Assembly (NCBI GenBank): GCA_018881555.1
Contig: JACAXG010000002.1
Coordinates: forward strand, 19,729,183-19,793,182
Direction of reading: 5' to 3'
DNA length: 64,000 nt
Source of the DNA: Amblyornis subalaris
Taxonomy: Eukaryota > Chordata > Aves > Passeriformes > Ptilonorhynchidae
Shown here: positions 25,001 to 35,154 of the stretch, piece by piece
Position numbering within the stretch: the stretch's first letter is position 1
Layout: each line of letters opens with the position of its first letter
The notes under the pieces: generated by a model
Seen by the model: the letters and a program-made list of their open reading frames with translations, nothing else
Told to the model about the DNA's origin: nothing
Database searches by the model: none
Program-made: the position numbers and the translations under genes

Positions 25001-25809
25001 CTCATAACACAGTATCTTAAATATAAGCAGGTTGGTCATTTTGCAGTGTCTCTGCTAAGAGTGAGTGCATAAGCAAACCCCAGATGTTTTCCTTTTGTAC
25101 AATGCGATACTCAGTGGGCACAGAATAGCAAACCACTGCCCATCCCTGACCACACTGGAGCTGTGTGTAGCTGTGATCATAGGAAAATGTTCCTGCCATT
25201 CAGCACATGTCGATCTCAAATGCTAACTCAGCTTATTAAAACTGGTGTAAGTGAAAATAATGCTACAGACTTGTAAGGATANGCTTTCTCCTGGACTAGT
25301 TTTTCAGTTGTGAGCTGAAGACAATCAGAAGTAAGTTGTCTGCTTCTGGCCCTGTCTATTGATAGAAACTCATTGCAAATGGATTTTGTTTCTGTTTCAG
25401 AGGGACTATGCTTGAATAATCCATAGAAATTTTACTATTTTTTCTTAACTTTTTTTTTGTCGTACTACCCCTAGAGTATNGTACAAACTAGCATGTCTCT
25501 TTTCAGCTGAAGATACAGTTGGAACAATATGGTCTTTTTAGAGGGATGGCAGGAAACTCCATGTGTTGGTCAAACTCTTTATCTTACAGTTTTTTATTAT
25601 TTGTGTGCGCAGTGAAAACAAATATGACGAGGAGACATAGGGAGAAGAATTAATGTGTATATTTGCTGTCTGAGAGGGCCACATGCGTATGCATAGAACC
25701 TTGCTTCTTCTGCCCTGGCAGGGAACATGCAGGATGTACTGAAATGAAGGACAGAGCACCAGGAAACAGTGCTGAAAGATGTGAAATAAGTGGGAACTGA
25801 AGTTCATAA
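22091..25809. other. Unique sequence, no gene seen
   Basis: No recognisable repeat. A 79-codon plus frame at 22453-22692 has charged, protein-like composition (Lys/Arg/Glu-rich end) but no known homology and no clear splice or promoter context, so I do not call it a gene. The stretch 23560-23800 is moderately GC-rich. A T17-18 run lies near 24440. Confidence 0.45.
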
Positions 25810-25905
25810 AGTCATAGAATACCAGGTCAGAAGGGGATCTCAAAGATCATCTGGTGCAAACTTTCTTGTCAAAAGCATGGTCTAGATGACACAGGAACCT
25901 TCTCT
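25810..25905 (-). mobile_element. CR1 LINE 3' terminal fragment
   Basis: AGTCATAGAATACCAGGT is the complement of a CR1 3' terminus. GGGATCTCAAAGATCATCTGG and TTTCTTGTCAAAAGCATGGT then follow the 3' UTR of one CR1 subfamily. Only about 95 bases are recognisable before the likeness fades. Confidence 0.75.
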
Positions 25906-26567
25906 CCTCCTTCTGAGCAGCTAATTTCTGTCACTCACTAGGAAGAGGCCTGGGCCATGAGCAGTACATTGTACTGAGTGAAGCAGAGGTCATGAGAAGA
26001 CCTGCTTTTTGAACTAGTTTAAGGGCTTGGAGTCTTATAGCAGCTATTCCTGTGAGTTTCACCTAGAAGTAATGGAAGGAGTCAGTGTTCCCCTCAACTG
26101 TTTTATTGGGTTATGTAGCCAAAACCAAGACATCTGCTGGAAAGCTATGTAGGTATGTAGGACACTGTAGTCATCCTACAAACCTGGACATGCCAGGCAT
26201 TTTAAAGACTGGGGAAAAAAAAGAGCTTATTTCAGGTATACTATAGCTTTGTATGTTTGTGAACAGATTTCGGGGTAGATGAATGTGCCAATTCTGGAAG
26301 GTGAACGCATTCAAGTTGCCTGTGTCCCGCCAGACCCCTTGGCCACAGACCTCCAATATGCAAGGGCTGGGATGGGTGGTGTTTAGTGGGATATCCTCCC
26401 AGGGATCATGCTGCATTATCTTGGGAAAAAAACGTGTCTGGAAGAGAGAGAGGGGTGGTACCATGCTATAGTGCTTGTTCATTTCCTCAAGGAGGGAAAT
26501 ATCTTGGACTACAAGGAGGCGGGCACTGATGTTTGACTTGGGAAGTGGCTGTAATGGAAGAGAAGAG
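25906..26567. other. Unique sequence, no gene seen
   Basis: No repeat or exon supported. A 135-codon minus frame (26171-26578) and a 62-codon plus frame overlap each other here; neither is recognisable. Confidence 0.45.
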
Positions 26568-26650
26568 GAAAATATCACTGTTTTGGGATGAGGTATGCCA
26601 AAAGATCAGAAAATATCACTGTTTTGGGATGAGGTATGCCAAAAGATCAG
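26568..26650. repeat. Perfect 41-bp tandem duplication
   Basis: Two adjacent, identical 41-base units (26568-26608 and 26609-26649), each starting GAAAATATCACTGTTTTGGG and ending AAAAGATCA. No mismatch separates the copies, so the duplication is recent or may be a length polymorphism. A 104-codon plus frame passes through it, but because 41 is not a multiple of three the two copies are read in different frames (KISLFWDEVCQ then KYHCFGMRYAK), which argues against coding. Confidence 0.97.
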
Positions 26651-27673
26651 CTCCAGAATCCTACCCAGAAATGCATGGTCTTGAGCTCATTTTAGCCCAA
26701 GGACAGACAGAAATTGGGCAGAAATACGTGAGGCAGTATATTCAAGCTGAGAAAGAAATGGCAAAGAACTCAAGCTCCCCGCTTCAAACCCATGAGAACA
26801 NTATCTACAATCCAGCTGTGGGGAGACACTTTTGGTGTGACCAGTGATGCTGCTGTTTCCTCTCTTCAAATCTGACCCTGTATATGAAAGAAGAATGACT
26901 CATGCTCAAATGAACACGAAGGTCATACATTTATATGAAGAAGGCACTGAATCTTGTAAATTAGCCAATGATTCTGTAGCTTCCTGTACTTACTTGAGTG
27001 TTGGCTAGTACACAGCATAACACTGAGACAGAATAGGCCATAAATCTCACTGCTGGAACTTAGATGGGATTCAGATTTTCTGAATGAAATAGCAGCATTT
27101 TTTTTTTTTTTTTGTCACCATTTTCCTCACAGAAGATGGGGAAATCAACTGTGAGTTTTGGGTAGTGGGACAAAGGGACCGTGAGGCTGATACAGCAGCC
27201 AAACCTCCAAAAACCTTCTTCTCAGCAGGTCTCAGTTTCAAGTGGTTGGTGAGCTCTGTACTGAAACAGAGACCTAANTTCAAGCCTTAAGCTAGTCCAC
27301 AGACATCTCTATTCATTGCCAGAGTGCACAGCAATTCCTGAACCCCATCACTGTAATTTCTGACTCTATAAATCTTGAGAGGGTTTTTCTGTGAACCTTT
27401 GCCCTCTGTTTCTAAGAAAGGTACACATTTGAAAGGCTACCCAGCAGGGAAAATTGCACTACTAGTTCAGTGTGATAAGAATAGGAGAGAGAAGGGGTGA
27501 AATGTGAATCAAGGTTCATAGTTTGTCTATGCCTGCCTCAAAGGTCATGGGATTTGGACAAAATCAATCTTTGCAAAGACAGAAGTATTTGCTGGGTGAG
27601 AGTCAAATGTATAGTGCAAAAATTGTCATGTTAACCTATTATCTGATTAAATGTAACAAACNGTGTTTCATTG
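26651..27673. other. Unique sequence, no gene seen
   Basis: No exon or transposon recognised. A T run of about 19 lies at 27094-27113. Confidence 0.5.
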
Positions 27674-27706
27674 GAGCCTCAAATGATGGCTGAACTTANT
27701 GATTTA
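27674..27706. repeat. 33-base dispersed direct repeat, copy 1
   Basis: GAGCCTCAAATGATGGCTGA followed by ACTTANTGATTTA. The same 33 bases occur at 30063-30095 in the same orientation, with T at the N. Sequence either side of the two copies is unrelated. Confidence 0.95.
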
Positions 27707-28639
27707 AACATTGTCCAAATGCATGGAAAATACACACCCTAGTCTGTAAAGGGCTTTGGTACTCCAGGGCAGAAAAACAAAACGTAGAGGTGTGTGGAAA
27801 GGTCTGTGCAGTCATGTGACTTCTCCCAGTGATGGCTGTGAGGAGATAAACAGCATTTGCAGGTATGAATATGGGGACTGTCACCCCATTGCTCACCACA
27901 GCAATTATAAATGGGGAGCGGGGGATGACTGTGGCTTGGCAATATGAGATGCTTTTGCTTTTATTAAAAATATATGGATTATTATCAGGTCTTCAAATCC
28001 ACACAGTGAAAGAGTTAATTTCTTGGAATATCCAAGATAGTTTCAAAAAATTTACTTTGTTTTTCTGAGGACACAGAAATTTTAAAAATCTTTTTCTACC
28101 TCAAAAAGAAAGAAAAAAAATAGGAAAAGACAAAAAGCAGATATGTGTCCTTCCTTCACTTTATCTCTCTTTTTTAACACTTTTCTTTTTCTCACAGAAA
28201 ATATGAGATGTATTTTTTCTACTGACTTGTAACAGTTTTTAAATGGTCATTTTTAATTTCAAAATTTTTCTTTAACTGATGAAAAAAATATCCTAAAATG
28301 AGAAAGCAATTCCTGTTTTAGACTGGAACGGCTGAAAAAGGTTTAGGAGGAAAAGAAGTATTTTTAGGAGGAAAAGAAGCAAAATATTTCACACANTCAT
28401 GTCAGAAAGCAAAAAGAATTGTATGGAGGCAAATGACATGTTTGAAGCCAGTAGCATAGTGGAAAGGAAGTGGTAGCAGATGAGAAGATGAGTAGGCAGA
28501 GAAAGAGCTTTCTTTGTGAGGTATTGAAAGTAAACTGTTGTGGTGAACTTGGTATTTTTTTAAGAATTGGAAAGACAGAAGGTATTTCCAGNAGGATCTG
28601 AGCATTATGACTGACATGTCATGTAAGATCTAAAGAAAA
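27707..28639. other. Unique sequence with a small doubled motif
   Basis: TTTAGGAGGAAAAGAAG is doubled at 28342-28358 and 28363-28379 (21-base period). Otherwise AT-rich; no gene seen. Confidence 0.55.
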
Positions 28640-28790
28640 TAATTCCACCTGAATATGAGGAAGAACTTCTTTACTGTGTGAGTTGCCCAGAGAGATTATG
28701 GAGTCTCCCTCACTGGAGATATTCAGGAATTGTNTGGACACCAGATGACCCACCATGGACCCTTCCAACCTGACCCATCTTGTGACCCAT
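28640..28790 (+). mobile_element. CR1 LINE 3' fragment, internally deleted
   Basis: GAATATGAGGAAGAACTTC, GTTGCCCAGAGAGATTATGG, TCACTGGAGATATTCAGGAA and CCCTTCCAACCTGACCC run in CR1 3' UTR order, ending near TTGTGACCC. Compared with the copy at 5512-5945, parts of the middle and the 'TGCTTGAGCAGG' block are missing. Confidence 0.85.
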
Positions 28791-29844
28791 ATACAAAGAC
28801 AAAGGAAATTAATACTCAGAGGTAGATGTCAGAGAGAATTGAAGGCATTTNCATAACCCAAGGTGGGTCACTCTGTAGAAAATATTTATCTTTTTAGGTG
28901 GAGAGAACTTGTGAGAACTTGCACTGGCATGGATTGATAGAGGGGAAAATGGGACAATAGTCCCAAGATTTTATCTTTTCAGTTCACTTGTACAAGTGAG
29001 AAAATGAACCCTGGAAGCACGTCAGGGAAGGGGTGGAATTTAGCTGGAGTTTGCTTTCATGACACATTTAAGGCTGGTATGTGGAACTGAGATAGAAAAC
29101 CTTTTNTTCCACAGCAGGATCTGTGGAACAGCACATAGCAACGACAAGNTCAGTAAGAAGAAGATAATTTGTAGTAGCACAGCTTTTTACACTGCAATAT
29201 CATTATGCTGAGCCAAATGGCTTCTAAAGACAGTGTTTCTGACATTGTCTGATTTTCAGGTACATTACCTGTTAGGAGATCCTCCAAGAGATCCTTAGCA
29301 AAATGCCTTGTGTCAGTGTATGACGAGTAGTGAATCCAGCTGCATTTTATGTTCCATGTGCCACTCCAAGTTTTCAGAGTCTGCCCTGACCTCGGGCAGG
29401 CCTCTGCTTTCTTCATTTTTCACTAAAAATGCCTGAGCTTCCCATATAATAGTTTAGATATGCCTATTGCATTATGCTCCGGCCCCAGAAAATAACCATG
29501 TCAGATTAAGTTATTACACTAGTCCTTTTACAACAAGGTGGGCATAGGACGGATAGCTGTTGGCCAAACTTATTTGTTTTCCCTCATGGATTTTGAAAAT
29601 CAAGAATATCTTGTATGGAAATGCATGTGGAGCCAACATTTGTTGCTGTTTGCATAATGTATGGTGGATATTTAGATACCTGAAGGCAAGTAACCTTATG
29701 AATAAACTGTGCTGACTGGCTACATGCCAGTCCCCCTGGACTTGCTCTGTCGTGATCTCATTAAAGTATCATTTAGCTTTCATTAAGGCAGAAAGGAAAT
29801 ACAGGAGTGGCTGTCAATCTGAGTCTATTTTACAATTCCGGGGC
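28791..29844. other. Unique sequence, no gene seen
   Basis: An 88-codon minus frame (29150-29416) is not recognisable. No other structure is evident. Confidence 0.5.
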
Positions 29845-29912
29845 CAAATCTTTTCACCTCACTGGAAAAAGTTATCCTACTGAAACCAGTGAAGTATTTC
29901 TCTTAAGATTTG
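29845..29912. mobile_element. Short inverted-repeat (MITE-like) fossil
   Basis: A nested dyad: CAAATCTT (29845-29852) pairs with AAGATTTG (29905-29912), and inside it CACTGG (29860-29865) pairs with CCAGTG (29886-29891). The total is 68 bases. The wording resembles a family of old sauropsid non-autonomous elements with 'CAAATCCT..CACTGAAGTCAGTG' arms. The inverted arms are seen directly; the family link is from memory. Confidence 0.45.
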
Positions 29913-29976
29913 CTCTTGATCAGAGTAGAATGACCTGCTACTGCTACTAATTAAGCTTCTCTCTACCGAACCTCAG

Positions 29977-30015
29977 CAAAGTTCAACAGAAGTGAAGCTG
30001 TCTTCCTGCTGAGTG
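29977..30015 (+). other. Candidate 39-nt micro-exon with full splice signals
   Basis: Upstream are a TACTAAT branch-site motif (29945-29951), a pyrimidine-rich CTTCTCTCTACC and an acceptor CAG (29974-29976). Downstream is a strong donor GTAAGT (30016-30021). The branch A is about 26 bases before the acceptor, a normal distance. The enclosed 39 bases are a multiple of three and one frame is open (K-F-N-R-S-E-A-V-F-L-L-S). It begins 64 bases after the inverted-repeat fossil, so it could be an exonised or non-coding transcript exon. No partner exons are identified in the window. Confidence 0.25.
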
Positions 30016-30062
30016 GTAAGTACACCNTGCTCACTGGAGAACTGCTCAGGCCTCAGATGGGC

Positions 30063-30095
30063 GAGCCTCAAATGATGGCTGAACTTATTGATTTA
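30063..30095. repeat. 33-base dispersed direct repeat, copy 2
   Basis: Same 33 bases as 27674-27706, same orientation, about 2.39 kb downstream, with T where copy 1 has N. The match begins and ends abruptly. Confidence 0.95.
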
Positions 30096-31105
30096 GCTTG
30101 CTTTAAAAGGAACAAGGGATGATTTCTGAAATCAGGCTTGGTGATCTCGTGCTCTCCCATCCGACCCCACGGGAATACATTCTGGTACACAGCCTGATAC
30201 CCAAGCCTTGCTGTCAGCCAGCTGGGGTGTCGAGTGGNAATCACAAGTAATGTGAAGCTACTTTACACTGAGGCTTAATATTGCAGAGGAAAACAAATCT
30301 ATTAATTAGGCTTCTAGGGGAAAATCGGAGCTGAGAGTTACAAAGTATTGTAAGAAGGAGCAAGTAAAGCATTAAACATTACCTGATCTAGAACTGTTTG
30401 TTTCCTTTTGCTTGTTTGATCTGACAATTAAAATGCTTAATGATATCAAAGAACAGTTTTAATGGAGGAAAATTCTAGTGACATNGAACATGTAATTGAA
30501 AAATAGCCAGGCCATTTGTGTAACAAGTTGGATACTATACTGCAAAGAGTCTAATTTGTAGGGCATTTGGATAAAATAAAACTCAATGCATCGTGCATTG
30601 CACATCCACGTGCATTTGTGATTTGGATTGGGAAATTGCAATTATTCCCCAAGAATGAGGAATTCCCGGTAAGTGTGCGGCACAAACTTGCTTTGACTAA
30701 GTCCCTGCTCTTTGTACACACTCCCCATTGCTACTGCCTGCAGGATAGTGAGGTGCATCAGTGAGGTGCATTATGTGTTACGCTGCTAGCTTACCATTCA
30801 AACTAGCTATTCTAAATGATTTCTTGTGTGGTAACCAAGCCTTGACGAAGTCTGACAACCTTAGAGCTGAGTGCTGTTAGGGAACAAAGAAAGGTTTCCT
30901 CTTCTGTACTGCTTTCAAGCCAAAGACTCATCCTGCAAGTGCATCTGTCCTGGTGTCTTCAGCGTTCCAGCAAGACTCTAAAGACAGCAGTGGCACACAA
31001 CCCACCTCTAGGTAAAAAGCAGAAAAATAATGCAGTGAGTGACATGAGAAGGGAGCCAATGATAAAAGCATCTGCTGATGCATTGGAAATGAGAAAAATG
31101 ACATG
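30096..31105. other. Unique sequence, no gene seen
   Basis: AGTGAGGTGCAT is doubled at about 30747-30770. No exon or repeat family is recognised. Confidence 0.5.
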
Positions 31106-31174
31106 GATGAAATTCTCATTCTGTTGAAGTTAATGAAAGCATCGGTACTGATTTAATTAGGTCAGAATTTCATC
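31106..31174. mobile_element. MITE-like element with perfect 11-bp terminal inverted repeats
   Basis: GATGAAATTCT (31106-31116) and AGAATTTCATC (31164-31174) are exact reverse complements bounding 69 bases. The body (GTTGAAGTTAATG...AATTAGGTC) resembles an ancient amniote non-autonomous element whose consensus I recall as having 'GATGAAATCCT..ATTGAAGTCAATGG' arms. No target-site duplication is visible, as expected for great age. Confidence 0.5.
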
Positions 31175-33802
31175 AGTCTCTGCATTTCTTACCAGAGAAT
31201 CTTATTCCTGACTGGCAATTTCTAAAAAGCATTAGTATAAAAGCGGACATTGATGGGGCCAGAGTACAGATCTTTTTGACAAATATGTTTCATCTATCAA
31301 GGATAACACAGAAAAAATGCAAGATATTTGTTAATATAAATGGAAAAAAACTGGAACTCAAGCTTCCCAAAATGTATGTCTCTTTGGCTTGAACTTGATG
31401 GTTAATTTGGGAGAAAAAAGGTACTTGAAAAGATTGATTTTGGAATTTTCCAAAGAAAACATTTTAAGTCAATAATCCCATACTGAAATTGTCCTCCCAT
31501 TTATTGCTTTTAAATGTGAAGTAATATGAGAACAAGATGGTATATTTAGCTTTACCAGCGACAAAACATATGTACATATGTATACACACAAAATTTTGAA
31601 AGATATATACTTAGTTTTATTACTATCATAATAGACCCTTATAGGCTGGAGGTATGGAGCTTAGGGATTACGAGAGTTGCTCACATCATAACATCATTTC
31701 TTGATTGGAGCAAATAAGAGGCCACAGAGCCTGGCTCTGCCCTAGCTTTTCCTCTCACCCTAAAAGTTGTGTTGGGTAGGATGTGTTTGCCTGCCCTCTG
31801 AGCGGCGTTTCAAGTACTAAACACACTGAAGGGTTTGGACTTCACTGTAAAAACCCGTTCTGATAGAGACCAGGGGATTTTTGACAGGGTGAGCATGTTG
31901 TGACTGCTCTCATGGCAAGAGAGGGCCACTTTCAGATCTTTCGCCTCCCTCACATGCCTTTTCCTACAACAGTGTCTGATATTAGTTGCAAGGCTCCTTG
32001 TGGGCATAAAGACCAGCTCACAGTTCCCATGGATTAATTCACTGGGACTAACCCTAGTGCAGGTGACAGCAGCTTTGGGACAGCAATAGAAATTTGGACA
32101 TGTAAAGATCTCCTTCCTGTACTGCTTTTGTCAGCACAATGCTGCTCTGGGACACTAAATTTCTTTGAAAGGTTTGGCAATTATACATAATACCTTAGAG
32201 TGAGATCTGTTGACTACCTACTCCTATTTGTGTGTTGATGTAGTGCAGCTTTGTAAATTAAATTTTTTTCAGAAGAGATTAATCTGCCTTTGAGTCGTAC
32301 AGCATGCACAGATGATAATAATAAACACTGCAGGAATAATTTTTCACTAGTGATGCAAATGGGAAATGAACTTTGCCTCTCTTACCCTTCCCTCCACTCT
32401 TCTGCCAAACAGGAAATACTGGTGGGTGGACAGAGCTGAAAGTTGTCACCAGTTTGAATAACTGGAATTTAGAGAGCTTGTGAAAAATTGTTCAGAATTG
32501 GATTTGCTTCTTTCTTCTCTGATCCCTGGGAGGGCAAATTTCTCAGTGGTACTTCCATGTGACTTCTCGCAGAAATCCTTCAAAATGGGATTTGCTTGGA
32601 GGTCACTGTTCTTTTCAGGCCTGAAAAGGCAACATTTGCCTGGGCAGTGTGGTTGTGTCTCATGAAGCCAGATGTCTGAAGTCCATTTTGGGATGTACCA
32701 GCAATTTGTGAAGATTTACGCTGCTGCTATGCATGTTACATCCCTCTGCCCAGACTGCTTATGAGCTCAGAGTTGGTTTCCAGGGCTGTCAATCGAGCAG
32801 CTTTCACCAGAAATAAATTGGCTAGAAAGAATCAAAAGAAAAATATCCCTAATTTTTCAAAAGAGATTATATGCAGTGTGAAAGCTAATAATTTCAAATT
32901 CAGACATTAATCCAAACCTCTAACCTTTAGCAAGAGCACAACTTGCTTGTTCTTTATCGCCTAAATGAATGCACATCTCAATTTTCTTTCAGTTCAAACA
33001 AAGATGAAATTCAAATGTTTACTTGGAGCCAGTCATTTCAAATTTCACCGTGAAAAGCAGAAATACAATCTTCTAGTTCAGAAAGACTCTCCTGTTTTTT
33101 CCTTTAGTACGGGGAAAAACACTCTATACAAAGCTAGCTCCTTAAGTCTGGGTATTAGTTTTACAGGCTTCNTCCCTCCCTTTGAGGACTGTTTGATTGC
33201 TCAAACATTTGTGAAGTTCAGTGAATAGCTGATGAAAATTGATCATGCTTTGAATGGATGCTGTGTAATGGCTGAGTTTCACGATAATGTGGTGTGATTC
33301 AATAGGCAGGTAATTCCTCCTTTAGCTTCCTCACCCCTGGGTGAAAGCTGTACACACTCCTCAAAAGCCTGCCTTAGGCGTGGAGCAAGCTAAGCCTGTG
33401 TCACAAAGCACAATGGGCATGTCATGAAAAGACATTATGGAAAAATCTCGGGAAGATGTATCAGCACAGACATTACAATTTGGACCAATCTGCAGTTTGG
33501 AAAAGGTGTAGGGAGGAGTACATATCAATACAGGCAAATCAGCTGCTGACTGCTGAGAATGAGGTAGAGACTTTCCTTCCCAAATTAAAACCGAAAAAAC
33601 AGCAATAAAACAAACAAGCAAACAAACGAAAAAAGAGTAGGCAGTGTTTATCTGTGCTGACCTCGAGTGCCCTGGTGCCCAGTGTCCCAGGGAGGAAAGC
33701 ACAGCAAGCCCTTTGGAGGATCACATCCAGAGCACTGGCAGCTGCCGACACAGCGGCAGCTGGTGCAGAGTCGAGTGCCTGACTGACACATGCCTGTCAG
33801 GA
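31175..33802. other. Unique sequence, no gene seen
   Basis: A 16-base perfect palindrome of alternating purine-pyrimidine type (ACATATGTACATATGT) lies at 31566-31581. A CAAA/AACA-rich tract lies at about 33595-33630. No exon supported. Confidence 0.5.
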
Positions 33803-34027
33803 TGATAAACCCAAGAGGGAGGTTAAATGTCTCCCCCTCTATAGCTTTTCAGAAGATAAAAATATGCTCGGAGGGACTATGAGTAGTTTTAGAAATTCCT
33901 GGAAGCAAACGCTGAACCAGATAAGGGGGTTAAAAGCAGAGATCTGCTATCTGTGGGTTAATCTGGCAGGTGTGATAGGGCACATCCACTGCGGCTCGGT
34001 GCTATTGTTACTGTACACCCGAGATAA
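33803..34027. promoter_or_regulatory. Cluster of GATA-factor motifs with an E-box composite
   Basis: Six WGATAR matches lie in 225 bases: TGATAA 33803, AGATAA 33854, AGATAA 33919, CTATCT (minus) 33947, TGATAG 33973 and AGATAA 34022. An E-box CAGGTG (33967-33972) abuts the fifth. CTG at 33963-33965 is followed after exactly eight bases by GATA, the spacing known for TAL1/GATA1 composite sites. Uniform base composition would give about 0.4 WGATAR in this span on both strands. This suggests a haematopoietic or endothelial-type enhancer, but motif clusters alone are weak evidence. Confidence 0.35.
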
Positions 34028-35154
34028 GGCTGTGTGACATATGAACGGCTTTGCTTACAGTCCCACTGCCTTTCATGTAGCCACTTAAACTAGAAAAATC
34101 TCTGACTCCTTTCCGACGCTTCTCCTGCCTTCTGGTCTACATTCCCCGCTCTCCTCATTCTGCAGGAAGGCCCCTTCCTCTAGATTTGTCACTGCTGGCA
34201 AGTGCTGTGGGAAAAGCCCAAAGCAGCACTTTTGCCAAGAAAGGCCATTAACCCTTTTGTGCCCTCCCCTAGTGCTTCCTTTTAATACTACCCCATTCTG
34301 GAATGTTTAAAATATTATATAAACATGAATATTGTTTATTCTCTGGATGAAGCTGTAATTTTCTCCAGTCAAGGATGTGTAAATGCTAAAAAAAGAAATG
34401 TTAAACCAGTTTGTATTTTTTTCCCCTTGCTCTGTAGAAACTCCTGGATTTAAGAGTGAAAAATTGTTGATTTCTTTCCTGTTTCTCAAAATATTTTATT
34501 AATGAATTATATACTGTGTGGGAAATCCTGTAGAAGAGAAAAAAACATCCATTTGCTGAGCAGTCTGAAAAGTGAAGAGCAAGCGTAAGCATATCCTGTA
34601 CCAGACTTCCTCAGGGAAAATGAGATTCAAGAGAGGAAGTTTAAAATAAAAATATGAACAGATTTACTAAACATCTCTAAAGTCTTTTATCTCTTTGGCG
34701 GATAAACAACAAAAACAATTTTGCATTAATAGAGACAGATATGAGCTGGAAATCTGAGAATGAGCTTTTGAGCCTTCTCCCAAAAGAGGGATGATTTTGC
34801 TAGCCATGCTATCAAGTGGGATCATTCCCAATTGTCATATGCAGAAACCACAAGTCATACAAAGTCCCATAAATAGTGCTGAGCAAGGTATAATCTAACA
34901 CAGATTAAAGATTTAAGAAAAAAAATGGAAAGTGGAGCACTACTACTTATCTTAAAAGATTATATTTGATTTGCTGTCCAGAATACGGAAAGTGTCCTGT
35001 TAGGTCAGTGAGTTTTTCAGTAATCTATGTTGAGGTAAAAACAAACCCTCAACACATAAGATAAATAAGATGGAAAAATTTTATGTAAAAGTAATCTAGC
35101 AATGTTTCAACAAAAAGAACTTTCAAGCATTAGGTGTTCTCCAAATTCACTGCT
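34028..35154. other. Unique sequence, no gene seen
   Basis: No repeat family recognised. The first 250 bases are less AT-rich and may belong with the GATA cluster. The rest is AT-rich. Confidence 0.5.

Noticed and set aside
26533..26847. 104-codon plus-strand frame
   Set aside because: It crosses the 41-bp duplication so that the two copies are read in different frames; a real coding repeat would usually keep frame.
31566..31581. Perfect 16-base palindrome ACATATGTACATATGT (and a similar one at 49560-49575)
   Set aside because: Both are alternating purine-pyrimidine words of microsatellite type; palindromes of this sort arise easily and need no function.
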